Of a stretch of DNA of 64,000 nt, positions 35,299 to 44,316 are shown one piece after another. The stretch's first letter is position 1; every line of letters begins with the position of its first letter. Position numbers and translations under genes: made by a program. Source of the DNA: Nitrospirota bacterium (GTDB lineage Bacteria; Nitrospirota; Nitrospiria; Nitrospirales; Nitrospiraceae); assembly GCA_016219645.1 (NCBI GenBank), contig JACRLR010000019.1, positions 62,001 through 126,000 of the forward strand, given 5' to 3'. The notes under the pieces were generated by a model. The model saw nothing but the letters and a program-made list of their open reading frames with translations, was not told where the DNA came from and ran no database searches.

Positions 35299-35520
35299 TC
35301 ACGCGTGTGATCGAAGTGGCCGTGTATGCGGTATATCATGCTTGACGAACTGGCCCACGCGGACTTGGTCTCCACTTGGCAGTTGAATAAATTCAACCCC
35401 GAACCGTCGTTCCTCACACCAGCGGACTTTGGCTAATCCGACCCGGAGCGGAGAGTTGCTGCCAGGCACGAGCAGCCTCATCTCAAGATAGGGGCCTGGT
35501 CAGACAATTCGGAGAGGGAA
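35299..35520 (-). pseudogene. Truncated PilZ-domain gene
   Basis: The residues MRLLVPGSNSPLRVGLAKVR and FGVEFIQLPSGDQVRVGQF are the last strands of a PilZ (cyclic di-GMP binding) domain. Just before the first methionine the frame reads PGPYLE and then meets a stop, while PYLEMRLL is normally internal to the domain. The cyclic di-GMP binding RxxxR and DxSxxG motifs are missing. The upstream sequence has a shifted frame (YASLSELSDQ) that may be the eroded preceding strand. A MITE-like element begins 124 bases further upstream. Confidence 0.6.
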
Positions 35521-35643
35521 GCGTACCACAATCTGATCTCGCCACGCGAGAGGCCCCTCGTTTGCGGGGTCTGCGCAAGAGACATTAGATGCTCTCTGTT
35601 CCCATGGAGCGGACCGCGAGCGAACCGCCGATGTCCCGCTTGG

Positions 35644-35903
35644 CCCGCATTATTCACGAGAGTTCGTGACGAAACCACCGAGACGCCACGCGAGACGGGC
35701 GCGCGGAGCCGCGAGGGAGGGAGGCATACTTGAAACAGTATGTTGACCGACTGAGCGGCGAGCCCGCCCGCCGTCAGGCGCGTCGCCACCGCGCTTGCGA
35801 GGTCGAGCGCCCTTTGTATGATCCTGGCGCGAAGAAAGAATACCGCAATGAGTTCTGATTTTCGTGCGGCGGTTGCAGTAGAAGTCTTCGTGAATAATGC
35901 GGG
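35644..35903. mobile_element. MITE-like element, 260 bp, with 16-bp perfect terminal inverted repeats
   Basis: CCCGCATTATTCACGA at 35644-35659 and its exact complement TCGTGAATAATGCGGG at 35888-35903 bound a non-coding 260-bp segment. The subterminal parts, about 25 bases at each end, are shared with the copy at 29220-29346. There is no transposase gene inside. The right end directly abuts the stop codon of the gene at 35904. Ends of this kind suggest mobilisation by a full-length IS elsewhere in the genome; the IS family cannot be fixed here. Confidence 0.75.
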
Positions 35904-36266
35904 TTAGGGAGTGGTTTCGAGTATGGCGATCAATGCGCGGTAGGTCAGTTCACGAATTCTTGCCTTCGACGATGGTTGGTCACTGCTGTTGATCTCCAAC
36001 CACACGCGGTCCGCCACCTGGGTGCGGGCGTCGTTACACAGGCCCCACATCTGATGGAGAAACCCGTCCGGTAATCCGACTTGCATCCCCTCAGACTCAA
36101 TGCGATCGTCCAGTATGGCCAACAAATCGGTCAGCGCCTGATCCGGCCGATAGGGTGTAACAGAAAAGCCGAAGGAGGTATGAGCCGCCGTCTCTTGCTC
36201 CGCCTGCACCACCAGATCCCTCATATACTCTTTGAGTAAACCTGTTACATGACCAGACAATGCCAT
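35904..36266 (-). CDS. Hypothetical protein
   Basis: 120 residues, mostly helical and acidic: VTGLLKEYMRDLVVQAEQET, ALTDLLAILDDRIESEG and LIAILETTP. ATG 36266 is chosen because GAGGAGA lies five bases upstream on this strand. The stop codon begins at the very base after a MITE terminus, so the original C-terminus may have been altered by insertion. No family was recognised. Confidence 0.6.
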   Translation of the reverse strand: MALSGHVTGLLKEYMRDLVVQAEQETAAHTSFGFSVTPYRPDQALTDLLAILDDRIESEGMQVGLPDGFLHQMWGLCNDARTQVADRVWLEINSSDQPSSKARIRELTYRALIAILETTP

Positions 36267-36449
36267 ACCGTTCTCCTCGCCCACATTATGCGGATCTGTC
36301 GGAGGGGGAGCAAGAACCGCAGTGTGATTGACCAGCCAATCAACGGTTCTCTATGATGCCGATACGAACGGCAGGGGACTTGTTTTGCCCTCTGCGGAGG
36401 GGCCTGTCCCATTGCTCCTCCACGAAGGCTGTGGGCAAGGCTGGTGATC

Positions 36450-37235
36450 ATGGAACGATTTGAGGTGGCGCTGAATACCCCGGCCGGACGTCTGACCACC
36501 GCCATTGATGTGCCGACAGGATTCATTCCCATCACTGCGATTGTTCCAGTCACGCGCCGCCTTGGGGAAGAAGCCGCGGAGTTAGAAGTCCAGCAGGCCG
36601 TCGAAGCAGGCAGGACGGTTTCCTGCCGAAAGGGCTGTGCTGCCTGTTGCCGCATGCTGGTCCCGCTTTCCGCGCCGGAAGCCTTCGCGCTCAGCGAATA
36701 TGTGGAACAGTTGCCACCGGATCGGCGAACTCTCCTGCTCAATCACCTGAGCGACACGAAGGATCGTCTGATTCGCGAAGGCCTGTGGGATCGGCTCAAT
36801 GACGTGGCAGAGACCTCCCGGCCGGTAGCGGATGAAGAACTCGACCCGATCAACCAATCCTATTATGCATTAAGAATTCCATGTCCCTATTTGGAGAACG
36901 AACTCTGTTCGATTTATGAGGCGCGACCAGCCGCTTGCCGGGAACTCCTCGTGACCTCACCGGCGGAACTCTGCCAGGATCTTGTGCACAATCCGATCGT
37001 GCCCCTGCCGGTCTCGATGCGAATCAGTTCCATTCTGGGACTGGTGTGGGGGACGTTAACCAGCGCTCCTCCGCGGCTCATTCCGCTTCCGATGGCCTTG
37101 GAATGGGCCGAGCAGCACGAGGAGGAAGCCAGGCGGACGTGGCCCGGCTCATCGCTCTTGGATCAGGTGCTCGACAAGATGTGGCGGTTTTTGAGCCAGG
37201 AGTTTCAAAAACGTAGCAACGAAGCTGACGGCTAG
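36450..37235 (+). CDS. YkgJ-type cysteine-cluster protein
   Basis: 261 residues. The cysteine pattern CRKGCAACCRML near residue 55 plus CPYLENELCSIYEARPAACR near 145-165 is the CxxCxxCC...CP...C...RP..C signature of the YkgJ family, thought to bind zinc or an iron-sulfur cluster. The function of the family is not settled; some members are linked to methylation or flagellin modification. It is followed by thrH after 33 bases. Confidence 0.82.
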   Translation: MERFEVALNTPAGRLTTAIDVPTGFIPITAIVPVTRRLGEEAAELEVQQAVEAGRTVSCRKGCAACCRMLVPLSAPEAFALSEYVEQLPPDRRTLLLNHLSDTKDRLIREGLWDRLNDVAETSRPVADEELDPINQSYYALRIPCPYLENELCSIYEARPAACRELLVTSPAELCQDLVHNPIVPLPVSMRISSILGLVWGTLTSAPPRLIPLPMALEWAEQHEEEARRTWPGSSLLDQVLDKMWRFLSQEFQKRSNEADG

Positions 37236-37268
37236 ATTCTACTACTGCGAGCGATAAGGAGAGACAGC

Positions 37269-37886
37269 ATGCACAAGCCTGTGATTGTCTGTTTAGACTT
37301 GGAAGGAGTGTTGGTGCCGGAGATTTGGATTAACGTCGCACTCAAAACCGGCATTGAGGAATTAAAGATCACCACCCGTGAAATGCCCGACTACAATGCC
37401 TTGATGACCCGGAGGCTGGCGATTTTGGATCAGCACAAGCTCACGATCCGGGATATTCAGGAGGTCATCGAAAAGATGGGGCCGTTGGAAGGCGCCGTGG
37501 CTTTTATCGCCTGGCTTCGCGAGCGATGCCAGGTGCTCATCCTGTCCGATACGTTTTATCAGTTTGCCCAACCGCTGATGCGCCAGCTGGGGTTTCCAAC
37601 GCTCTTTTGCAATCAATTGGAGATCGATCCAGCCGGACGCATCGTCAACTACCACATGCGGATGCAGAATCAGAAAAAACACTCGGTCGCCGCGCTCAAA
37701 TCACTCAATTTCCATGTCCTGGCCGCCGGCGACGCGTACAACGACACCGCCATGTTGGGGGAGGCCCATGCGGGATTTTTCTTCTGCCCGCCTGAGCACC
37801 TCCCCAAGGAATTCCCGCAGTTTCCTGTCACGAAGACATACAGTGAATTGCAAGCGCGCTTCGCAGAGGCAGGGAATTTCAAATAG
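37269..37886 (+). CDS. thrH: Phosphoserine phosphatase / homoserine phosphotransferase
   Basis: 205 residues, HAD superfamily. Motif I is CLDLEGVLVPE (instead of the usual DxDxT), motif II is ILSDTFYQF, and motif III/IV is HVLAAGDAYNDTAML. The DLEGVLVPE form is diagnostic of ThrH, which removes phosphate from phosphoserine and can transfer it to homoserine. It therefore probably finishes serine synthesis and may feed threonine synthesis. AAGGAGAG precedes the start. Confidence 0.93.
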   Translation: MHKPVIVCLDLEGVLVPEIWINVALKTGIEELKITTREMPDYNALMTRRLAILDQHKLTIRDIQEVIEKMGPLEGAVAFIAWLRERCQVLILSDTFYQFAQPLMRQLGFPTLFCNQLEIDPAGRIVNYHMRMQNQKKHSVAALKSLNFHVLAAGDAYNDTAMLGEAHAGFFFCPPEHLPKEFPQFPVTKTYSELQARFAEAGNFK

Positions 37887-37968
37887 CTGTCAGCCTTCAG
37901 CTACAACGCGATTCCTCCCTTCACCCCTCCTTACGAAGGAGGGCTAAAGACACTGAGCGCTGACAGCT
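37885..37968. terminator. Inverted repeats between convergent thrH and recQ
   Basis: AGCTGTCAGC (37885-37894) and GCTGACAGCT (37959-37968) make a 10-bp stem that reaches from the thrH stop to the recQ stop. Inside it, CCCTCCTT-ACG-AAGGAGGG (37925-37943) makes an 8-bp hairpin. The convergent placement suggests a bidirectional transcription end, but no T-run is present. Confidence 0.5.
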
Positions 37969-37970
37969 CT

Positions 37971-39830
37971 CTACTCCCCATTCACCACTTGCAGCACCCG
38001 CCGGCCATACCGTTCAACCTTTAGATCACCGATGCCGGGAATCTCCAGCAAGGCAGCGGACGTCTCCGGCTTGTGACCGGCAATGGCCCTCAATGTCTTG
38101 TCATGAAAAATGAGAAAGGCTGCGACGCCTTCTTCCTCGGCAAGCTCTGTGCGGAGTTGCCTGAGCCGCTCAAAAAGCTGCGGGTCCACCGGAGCAGCTC
38201 GCGGGGCAACCACAGAAGACATCCTTTCGCGGAATGGCTTCGCCACCGGTGAATCGGACTGAGGCCCTTCTAAATGATTCGACACCTCAGCACTGACTCC
38301 TTGCAGAATTTCCCGCCCCTTGTGCGTCACATCGAGCGTGGGATACTCCGTGCCTTCGACCTGAAGATGCCCCGAATCAATCAGAGCCTTGACCAGGCTG
38401 GTTACCGATAACTTTGTCTGCGTGCGACAGGTTCCGTATGTTGGGCAGTCTTCCGCTCCATAGGCCATCAGTGCCTTGGAACGACTTCCCCGAAGAATCT
38501 CAACGATTCGGCTCACACCAAACCGACCCCTGCACCAGGATACGGTTTCCAATATGGTCTTCGAGGAAACGGTGGCCTCCCGAGAGACCGCCCTGCTTGG
38601 CTGCCGCTGCGGCGCGACACAGCGATCGCAGAGACCGCAGGGGCCTAGAGCCAGTTCAGCTTCATCGGTGAAGTACTCAAGAATCGCAAGCTGCCGGCAG
38701 GTCGGCACCGAAACATATCCCAGCATTTCTTGAAGCAGCGTTTTCATCCGTTCCGCGCGATCCACACCCTCGGAATCTTTTGCCGCCTGCTGAATGAAAT
38801 ATTCCTGCGTAGACAGATCACGCTCATGAAACAGTAACCAGCAGGAGGCCGGATGTCCGTCGCGACCGGCCCGTCCGACCTCTTGATAATAGGCCTCCAC
38901 ACTTCCCGGAATGTCGAAATGGACGACCAGCCTGACATCCGACTTATCGATACCCATCCCGAAGGCATTCGTCGCAGCCAAAATCCGTAGAGTCCCTCGT
39001 CGGAACTCGTCATGCACAAGTCGCCGCCCCTCATCCGAGAGACCGGCATGGTAGTAGCCGACCGACTGGTGAGAGCGTTCCAGCCATTCCGCGACCTCTT
39101 CCACGCCACGGCGCGTCGCACAATAAATCAGGACCGTGCCCTGCTCAGTCTCGTCAACCAGGCGCTCCAATGTCACCAATTTTTCCTGGCGAGATTGGCA
39201 AAGACGGACAGACAAGGCGAGGTTGGCCCGGCGGAACCCTGTGACCAATCGGAATGGGTCGCGGAGCGACAACCGTCTACAGAGATCCGTTTGCACGCGG
39301 GCAGTAGCTGTGGCAGTCAAGGCCAAACAGGGGGGATTGGTCAATTCCTGGCGCAGGCGGCCGATCTTGAGATAGTCGGGCCTGAAATCGTGACCCCACT
39401 GGGAAATGCAGTGCGCTTCGTCGACGACCAGCAACGAGACCCAGAGGGAACGCAAGAACCGGAGAAACCCCTCGTGCTGCATCCGTTCGGGCGCCAGATA
39501 GAGCAACTGCAGCCGCTTCTGGTTCAGATCCTCCATTACACGGCTCTTTTCAAGCCCGCTCAGGCCGGAGTGAAACGCCGCCGCCGCAATTTTCCGCTGC
39601 CTCAAGGCAGCCACCTGATCCTGCATCAAGGCGATGAGTGGAGAAATGACCAGGGTCAGTCCGGGCAACAGGGTCGCAGGCAATTGATAGCAGAGCGATT
39701 TTCCTAGCCCGGTCGGCATGACTGCCATCGCATCGCGCCCGGCTAGCACCGCGCGAATGACCTCTTCCTGGCCGGGCCGGAACTTCGCAAAGCCGAACTG
39801 TTCGCTGAGCTGTCGAGTGAGATCATCCAT
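37971..39830 (-). CDS. recQ: ATP-dependent DNA helicase RecQ
   Basis: 619 residues. Helicase motif I is MPTGLGKS (38-45), motif II is DEAH (137-140), with HCISQWGHDFRPDY and a VGRAGRDG motif VI. A zinc-binding segment ends in CGLCDRC, followed by winged-helix (RQC) and HRDC domains (LRAIAGHKPETSAALLEIPGIG). It unwinds DNA 3' to 5' in recombination and replication-fork repair. ATG 39830 is taken because the only longer start is a TTG 26 codons earlier in poorly conserved sequence. Confidence 0.95.
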   Translation of the reverse strand: MDDLTRQLSEQFGFAKFRPGQEEVIRAVLAGRDAMAVMPTGLGKSLCYQLPATLLPGLTLVISPLIALMQDQVAALRQRKIAAAAFHSGLSGLEKSRVMEDLNQKRLQLLYLAPERMQHEGFLRFLRSLWVSLLVVDEAHCISQWGHDFRPDYLKIGRLRQELTNPPCLALTATATARVQTDLCRRLSLRDPFRLVTGFRRANLALSVRLCQSRQEKLVTLERLVDETEQGTVLIYCATRRGVEEVAEWLERSHQSVGYYHAGLSDEGRRLVHDEFRRGTLRILAATNAFGMGIDKSDVRLVVHFDIPGSVEAYYQEVGRAGRDGHPASCWLLFHERDLSTQEYFIQQAAKDSEGVDRAERMKTLLQEMLGYVSVPTCRQLAILEYFTDEAELALGPCGLCDRCVAPQRQPSRAVSREATVSSKTILETVSWCRGRFGVSRIVEILRGSRSKALMAYGAEDCPTYGTCRTQTKLSVTSLVKALIDSGHLQVEGTEYPTLDVTHKGREILQGVSAEVSNHLEGPQSDSPVAKPFRERMSSVVAPRAAPVDPQLFERLRQLRTELAEEEGVAAFLIFHDKTLRAIAGHKPETSAALLEIPGIGDLKVERYGRRVLQVVNGE

Positions 39831-39980
39831 GGTGAGAACGTATCGATGATGGATGGTTGGGGAACATGGGCGCGAGAGGAGTATAGAGGACCGACTCACG
39901 GCGGGCAAGACCGCGTGCGAGAATGGGATTTGAGCTAGAATTTTGAACGAGAGATAGGCGATGGGCCTGGCTGACTCTGT

Positions 39981-40092
39981 GCAGGATGCTCAAAAAGGCT
40001 GTCCAGCAAGGCCGCAGTGAGCGACTAACGATGATCTTTCCAAGCTTGCTCTTGCACGTTGTCCAGGATGGCAGGCTTTTTCAGTATCCTGC
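39981..40092. repeat. Palindromic dispersed repeat, copy 1
   Basis: GCAGGATGCTCAAAAAGG begins the repeat, and CTTTTTCAGTATCCTGC ends it in inverted orientation. AGCAAGGCCGCAG follows the left end, as in the copy at 56208-56335. The right end touches the stop codon of the porin gene on the minus strand, so the structure may end its transcript. The 260-base gap between recQ and the porin otherwise holds nothing recognisable. Confidence 0.7.
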
Positions 40093-41802
40093 TTAGAAGT
40101 TCACCCAGAGCTGGGCATAGGCCCAATCCTGATCGGTGCTGGTGCCCAGGTTCTGCTCGATATAGTCGCCGGCGAAGAGGTGACCATAGCCGGCCTGGAA
40201 GGATAACTTGCCCTCCATGAAAAAGCGCGTCCAAATGATATCCAATTCGTTGCCGATGTGCCTCGTGGTGTTGTTCGTCTTCGAATAGACATAGACAGTT
40301 TGGGAGGCGCGATACCAGTTATCCTTCGTATTGGCCAGGTTCAGGCTGGTGGCCCAAATTTCAATGTGGTCATCCTTGGTCGGGCGAAATTGGAGGTTAA
40401 TCGAGGGTTTCATCATGTTCCTCCAGCCAATGGTATCCATATAGCCCATGTGGATATGGTTGGTCCCCCACAAATTCTCAAACGTGTTGGCAGTCTTACA
40501 ACCTGTGGCCTCACCGCCAGGGAGCGTGCAGTTTGCCCTGCCATCGCCGGAGGCATAGTCGAAGTTGAACGCCAACCGGGGTTTCCATTCCCACTCGTAA
40601 TGTGTGTATCCGATCCAGGTCCTGGTGGCCCAGGCATTGATGCTGAGATTCTTTTGATTGCCATAGCCTGCGTTGGCTCCACCGTTGTCACCCATTTGAC
40701 CGAACTGCCAGATCGTCTCGTTCCATCCGTCTATGTTGCCTTTGCGCAGCTCGATCCGGTTTCCGATCATGTGACGAGTCTGGTTCGAGTGCTTCGGTGT
40801 GCCGAGACCCTGGTTCCGGTTGTCTCCCGAGTTGTACCGGTTGGAATAGAGGATGTAGTAGGGCTCGATCACGAATCCCGGTACCGACTTGATCTGGTTG
40901 TAGAAGAGAAACACGTCGGAATCGATGTTCGCGCTGCCGTTATTCAATGTGGGGTTGTTGCTACCACTGACAGGAAGGTTGTTATGGAGCGCACCGAGCG
41001 GCTCTCCTTGCCCGAGATCAGACTCAGAAGTGCGGAACCAACCAGCATAGCTATCCCAGGCTTTCGTACTGTACTGCAACATGATACCGTCAAAGGCAAA
41101 TCCTGTGTTGGACCAATCGAAGGCGCCGAATATCGAGTGGTTGCCGAACACCACATATTGACGGCCGGCCTTCACGCTCAGGCCCTCGGCTCCGGCGAAG
41201 TTCCGGATCAACATGTAGGCGGCCCGGACGCCCAAGGAGCCGCCGTTCCCGAAGCAAACCTGGGAGTTCGTGCAGTTTTGGCCGTTCTGAGTCCGCTGGT
41301 TGTCTTGGACCGGGGTACCCTGTAGCCCGTTGGCACCCCACACGGATGCGTATTGGAGTTCCATGTAGAAATTCACGTCCGGGGAGAGGTCATAGCCGAA
41401 ACCTAAACGTGCCTTCTGCAAGGCGTAGCTATCGTTTGCCTTACCGGGCGTACCGTTCGCAGAGGTTTGGCCGTTGAACGTATTGCAGGCTCCTAAAGTA
41501 TTACCAGCCATGGCGCTCCCGAAGCAAATATTGTTCCGCATTTCATACCGTATGCGAAGGTCAGCACGCATCCAGAACTTATTAATGTCAAAGTTTTTCC
41601 CGATCTTCGGGTCGTAGAGCTCGTAGGCTTCTTTGTCCGGAATCGCTCGAGCCACGACCGCAGTATGGGTGATTTTTTCACCCGCGGGCAATTCAAATGC
41701 CGCTTGTGCCAGGGACGTCTCGAATGACATCTCTGTTGCGACCACGGCCGCACAGCAGAGAATAGCAAGACTGGCCTGTCCTATCTGCCCGATGATTCTC
41801 AC
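40093..41802 (-). CDS. AlgE-like outer-membrane beta-barrel (alginate_exp family porin)
   Basis: 569 residues with a signal peptide (MRIIGQIGQASLAILCCAAV, cleavage near LAQA). The rest is a beta-barrel of alternating strands, including FWMRADLRIRYEMRN, GLSVKAGRQYVVFGNHSIFG, WTRFFMEGKLSFQAGYGHLF and the terminal aromatic WVNF that marks barrel proteins. FDWSNTGFAFDGIML and KAGRQ are characteristic of the alginate-export family. It probably serves as a selective or general outer-membrane channel. The GTG start has AGGAGA seven bases upstream. Confidence 0.88.
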   Translation of the reverse strand: MRIIGQIGQASLAILCCAAVVATEMSFETSLAQAAFELPAGEKITHTAVVARAIPDKEAYELYDPKIGKNFDINKFWMRADLRIRYEMRNNICFGSAMAGNTLGACNTFNGQTSANGTPGKANDSYALQKARLGFGYDLSPDVNFYMELQYASVWGANGLQGTPVQDNQRTQNGQNCTNSQVCFGNGGSLGVRAAYMLIRNFAGAEGLSVKAGRQYVVFGNHSIFGAFDWSNTGFAFDGIMLQYSTKAWDSYAGWFRTSESDLGQGEPLGALHNNLPVSGSNNPTLNNGSANIDSDVFLFYNQIKSVPGFVIEPYYILYSNRYNSGDNRNQGLGTPKHSNQTRHMIGNRIELRKGNIDGWNETIWQFGQMGDNGGANAGYGNQKNLSINAWATRTWIGYTHYEWEWKPRLAFNFDYASGDGRANCTLPGGEATGCKTANTFENLWGTNHIHMGYMDTIGWRNMMKPSINLQFRPTKDDHIEIWATSLNLANTKDNWYRASQTVYVYSKTNNTTRHIGNELDIIWTRFFMEGKLSFQAGYGHLFAGDYIEQNLGTSTDQDWAYAQLWVNF

Positions 41803-42193
41803 AAGGGTTCTCCTCTCCAGCGGTAGTCGCTAGGGGTAGACCGTCTACTGACCTGCCCCGGACCCGTGAGCCGAATTCTCTGGTCTTTGGAAATCTGCCG
41901 ACGCTACGGGAGAGGATACGGCCATCATATAGATAGCCCTATCCTTCAGGCGGATGACACAAAAGACGACTGCGGCTGGGGTAGCATGTAGCGGCTTCAC
42001 GCCGGCTCTTTTGTAAGACGCTCAGCCTCACACGCTGATGGAGTGATTCACACTTCTAACGGGTACGAAATCGATGGGGAGATTTTTGTGGCGCCAATAC
42101 TAATGATGTGGGGGAGAGAATGCAACTGGTTCGTGAAGGGGAGAGTAACCTAGAAAAACTCTGGAAGGTATCTCTAGGCCGGATTCTGTACCG
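41803..42193. other. Intergenic region between porin and TatA genes
   Basis: About 390 bases upstream of the porin (minus strand) and downstream of the second TatA. The porin promoter should lie here. A 6-bp pair CCTAGA/TCTAGG near 42149-42178 could end tat transcription. No coding frame or known RNA was seen. Confidence 0.3.
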
Positions 42194-42493
42194 CTAGGTC
42201 TGATTGGCAGATCCTTTTGAATCAGCTTGTTGTTCTGCCGGCTTCGTTGCGGCAGTGATCTGCTCTTCTGCGTCTTTGATTGAAGCTTGAAAGTCTTGCT
42301 CGACCGTCTTTATTTCCTGCTGGATCATATTGAGTTCCGGTTCTACCGACTTCCGCAAGTCTTCCGCCGTCTCCTTGACCCCCTTGACCGCTTTCCCGAC
42401 CTGGCGAACGACTTCAGGCAGCTGCTTGGGGCCGAACAGCAAGAATGCAATGACCAAGATAATGAGAATCTCGCCGACGCCCAATCCAAACAT
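42194..42493 (-). CDS. Twin-arginine translocase TatA/TatE-family protein
   Basis: 99 residues. One membrane segment (GVGEILIILVIAFLLFGPKQLPEVVRQVGKAV) with the hinge FGPKQLP, then an amphipathic helix and a charged tail. This is the TatA/TatB fold. The tail length and lysine/glutamate content would also suit TatB. It lies downstream of a second TatA (42597), and no TatC was seen in the window. Confidence 0.88.
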   Translation of the reverse strand: MFGLGVGEILIILVIAFLLFGPKQLPEVVRQVGKAVKGVKETAEDLRKSVEPELNMIQQEIKTVEQDFQASIKDAEEQITAATKPAEQQADSKGSANQT

Positions 42494-42563
42494 GGCTCGT
42501 CATACGTAAATCATCAGGCATCATACGGAAAGCAAAGTAGGAAGCGTGTGATTCCTCTTGGCG

Positions 42564-42595
42564 CTTCACGCCTGACGCCTCACGTTTCACGTCTC
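42564..42595. repeat. Degenerate tandem repeat between the two TatA genes
   Basis: CTTCACGCCTGACGCCTCAC followed by GTTTCACGTCTCC is a run of near-identical seven- to eight-base units based on CTCACG(T/C). The same kind of sequence occurs in several other gaps of the window. Confidence 0.5.
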
Positions 42596-42596
42596 C

Positions 42597-42866
42597 TTAC
42601 CCTTGCTTGACCTGCTTCCCTGATTGAACCGGCGCCGATGCCGGCGGGGCCGCCTGCGATTGTGCAATCTGCGAGGGCGGCGTTTCAGGCGCATCGGACG
42701 GAGGAGGCGTCACGTCGATGGCATCTTCCTCGTTGACGCTCTTCTTGAAGCCTTTAATGGCCTTCCCGAGCCCTTCGCCCAACTGCGGAATCTTGCCCGC
42801 GCCGAAAATGATCAAGACAATGACCAGAATCAGCGTCAATTCCATCCATCCAAACGATCCAAACAT
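42597..42866 (-). CDS. tatA: Twin-arginine translocase TatA
   Basis: 89 residues. [21 protein letters not shown] gives the membrane helix and the FGAGKIP hinge, followed by [16 protein letters not shown], the amphipathic helix of TatA. The tail is rich in proline and alanine. It forms the size-variable pore for folded proteins. A related protein follows 103 bases downstream on the same strand. Confidence 0.92.
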   Translation of the reverse strand: MFGSFGWMELTLILVIVLIIFGAGKIPQLGEGLGKAIKGFKKSVNEEDAIDVTPPPSDAPETPPSQIAQSQAAPPASAPVQSGKQVKQG

Positions 42867-43150
42867 TGATTACTCGCTTTCTCTTCTTAATCCCCCCCAA
42901 GTTCGTTTACTCCAGGGCTCTAAATCATGCGAACTGGCGGGGCCTTCCTCATGCGAGGAGAAGAATATGAAGGCTATAGGAGAACAGGAATTGAGTCAAG
43001 CCCCAACTCGCTCCCCCAATAGAGGGATGAGAGACCTTTGGCTAACCCTTGCGTGTTACAGAGGGGGTTAGCGAATGAAGGGCATTCTCGCGTTTAAGTC
43101 AATGGTTGAGACAGAATTGGGCGAGTAGTCACTTGCGCTTGCCCTCAATC

Positions 43151-44203
43151 TCAGCTTGCTGACGAAGGTATGGCCTTGAGTGGCAACGGTGTCCAGCTTG
43201 CGCCTGCATCGGTCGAGCGGTACAGGCCGCTCCCGTTCGTTCCGGCATAGAGGATGCGTGAATCGCGCTGGTTCATCGCAAGGGCGCGAATATTCAAGGA
43301 AGCAAGTCCGTTATTGATCGGACTCCAAGATTGCCCACTATCGGAGCTCTTCCAGACCCCTCCAGGCCCTCCGATATACAGAGTTTGAGGCTGGGCTGGG
43401 TCGAGGAGGATCGCGCTGATGAACAGATCCGGGAGTGATTGTCCGATGCGCTCCCATTGTTCCCCGCGCGTCGCGGTGCGGAAAAGGCCCTTGGTTGTTC
43501 CGGCATAGACGATGTCCGGGTTCACCACGTCGAAGACAATGGCATTGACCCCCAACGCCATAGCCCCCATCAGCTCCTGTTCAGAAATCAACCCATTGTT
43601 TATTTTCTTCCATCCCATCGCAGCACTGTCGGACCGATAGATTCCTCCCGTAGTTCCCGCATAGAGGACCCGGGGATCACGGGGATGAATGGCGATGGAG
43701 ACCACGATATGAACTTCTTTCATCCCCGCCATGCGCTCTTCCCATTCACGTCCGCCGTCTTTGGTGTAAAAGGCGCCGACGGTTGTGGCGGCATACATCT
43801 GGTCATGATCTGTCGGGTGAAAGACGAACTGATTGATAAAGGAGACATGTTCTTTCAGTCCGACGTTGTGGGGAAGCCAATGTTGCCCGCCATCCGGACT
43901 CTTGTAGACGGCATCGGCCATTGTGCCGGCATAGATCGTCGCCGGGAACTGAGGATCGATCGCCAGGGTCGTCACTCGTCTGGCGCTGAAACTTGGGAAC
44001 CGTTCCCACAGTCGGCCCCCGTCGCGCGACTTATAGACCGCATCGTTCGTGGCGACATAGAGAATCTCCGCGTTCGTCGGGTGCAGAGCGATGGAGACAA
44101 TCGCCTCGCTCTCCTTCTGGCAGCCAGCGCCCGCCAGGCAGAAGAATAAGGCAAGGGCGCAGGCGAATAGCCGCTGGATCTGAATGGTTCGAAGCATCGT
44201 CAT
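43151..44203 (-). CDS. BNR/YCF48-like repeat lipoprotein (seven-bladed propeller)
   Basis: 350 residues. A lipoprotein signal ends in CLAGAGC, then six to seven repeats with the pattern (I/L)YAGTxxGxYxSxDGGxxW: VYKSRDGGRLWERF, AVYKSPDGGQHW, AFYTKDGGREW, GVWKSSDSGQSW and GLYRSTDAGASW. These are sialidase-type Asp-box blades of a propeller. The function may be binding or assembly in the envelope; the PSII-stability-factor branch is a relative. It lies just downstream of the M48 operon on the same strand, with a 113-base gap. Confidence 0.82.
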   Translation of the reverse strand: MTMLRTIQIQRLFACALALFFCLAGAGCQKESEAIVSIALHPTNAEILYVATNDAVYKSRDGGRLWERFPSFSARRVTTLAIDPQFPATIYAGTMADAVYKSPDGGQHWLPHNVGLKEHVSFINQFVFHPTDHDQMYAATTVGAFYTKDGGREWEERMAGMKEVHIVVSIAIHPRDPRVLYAGTTGGIYRSDSAAMGWKKINNGLISEQELMGAMALGVNAIVFDVVNPDIVYAGTTKGLFRTATRGEQWERIGQSLPDLFISAILLDPAQPQTLYIGGPGGVWKSSDSGQSWSPINNGLASLNIRALAMNQRDSRILYAGTNGSGLYRSTDAGASWTPLPLKAIPSSAS

Positions 44204-44316
44204 GATGGACAACTTGTGCAGGGGAAATAGGCGAGAAACCTAATCACAGCGGTTGGAGGGGAGTCAAGATAGATGGAGGTAACCGGTGAGAGAAACCCGT
44301 AACTTTTAGCGCCAGC

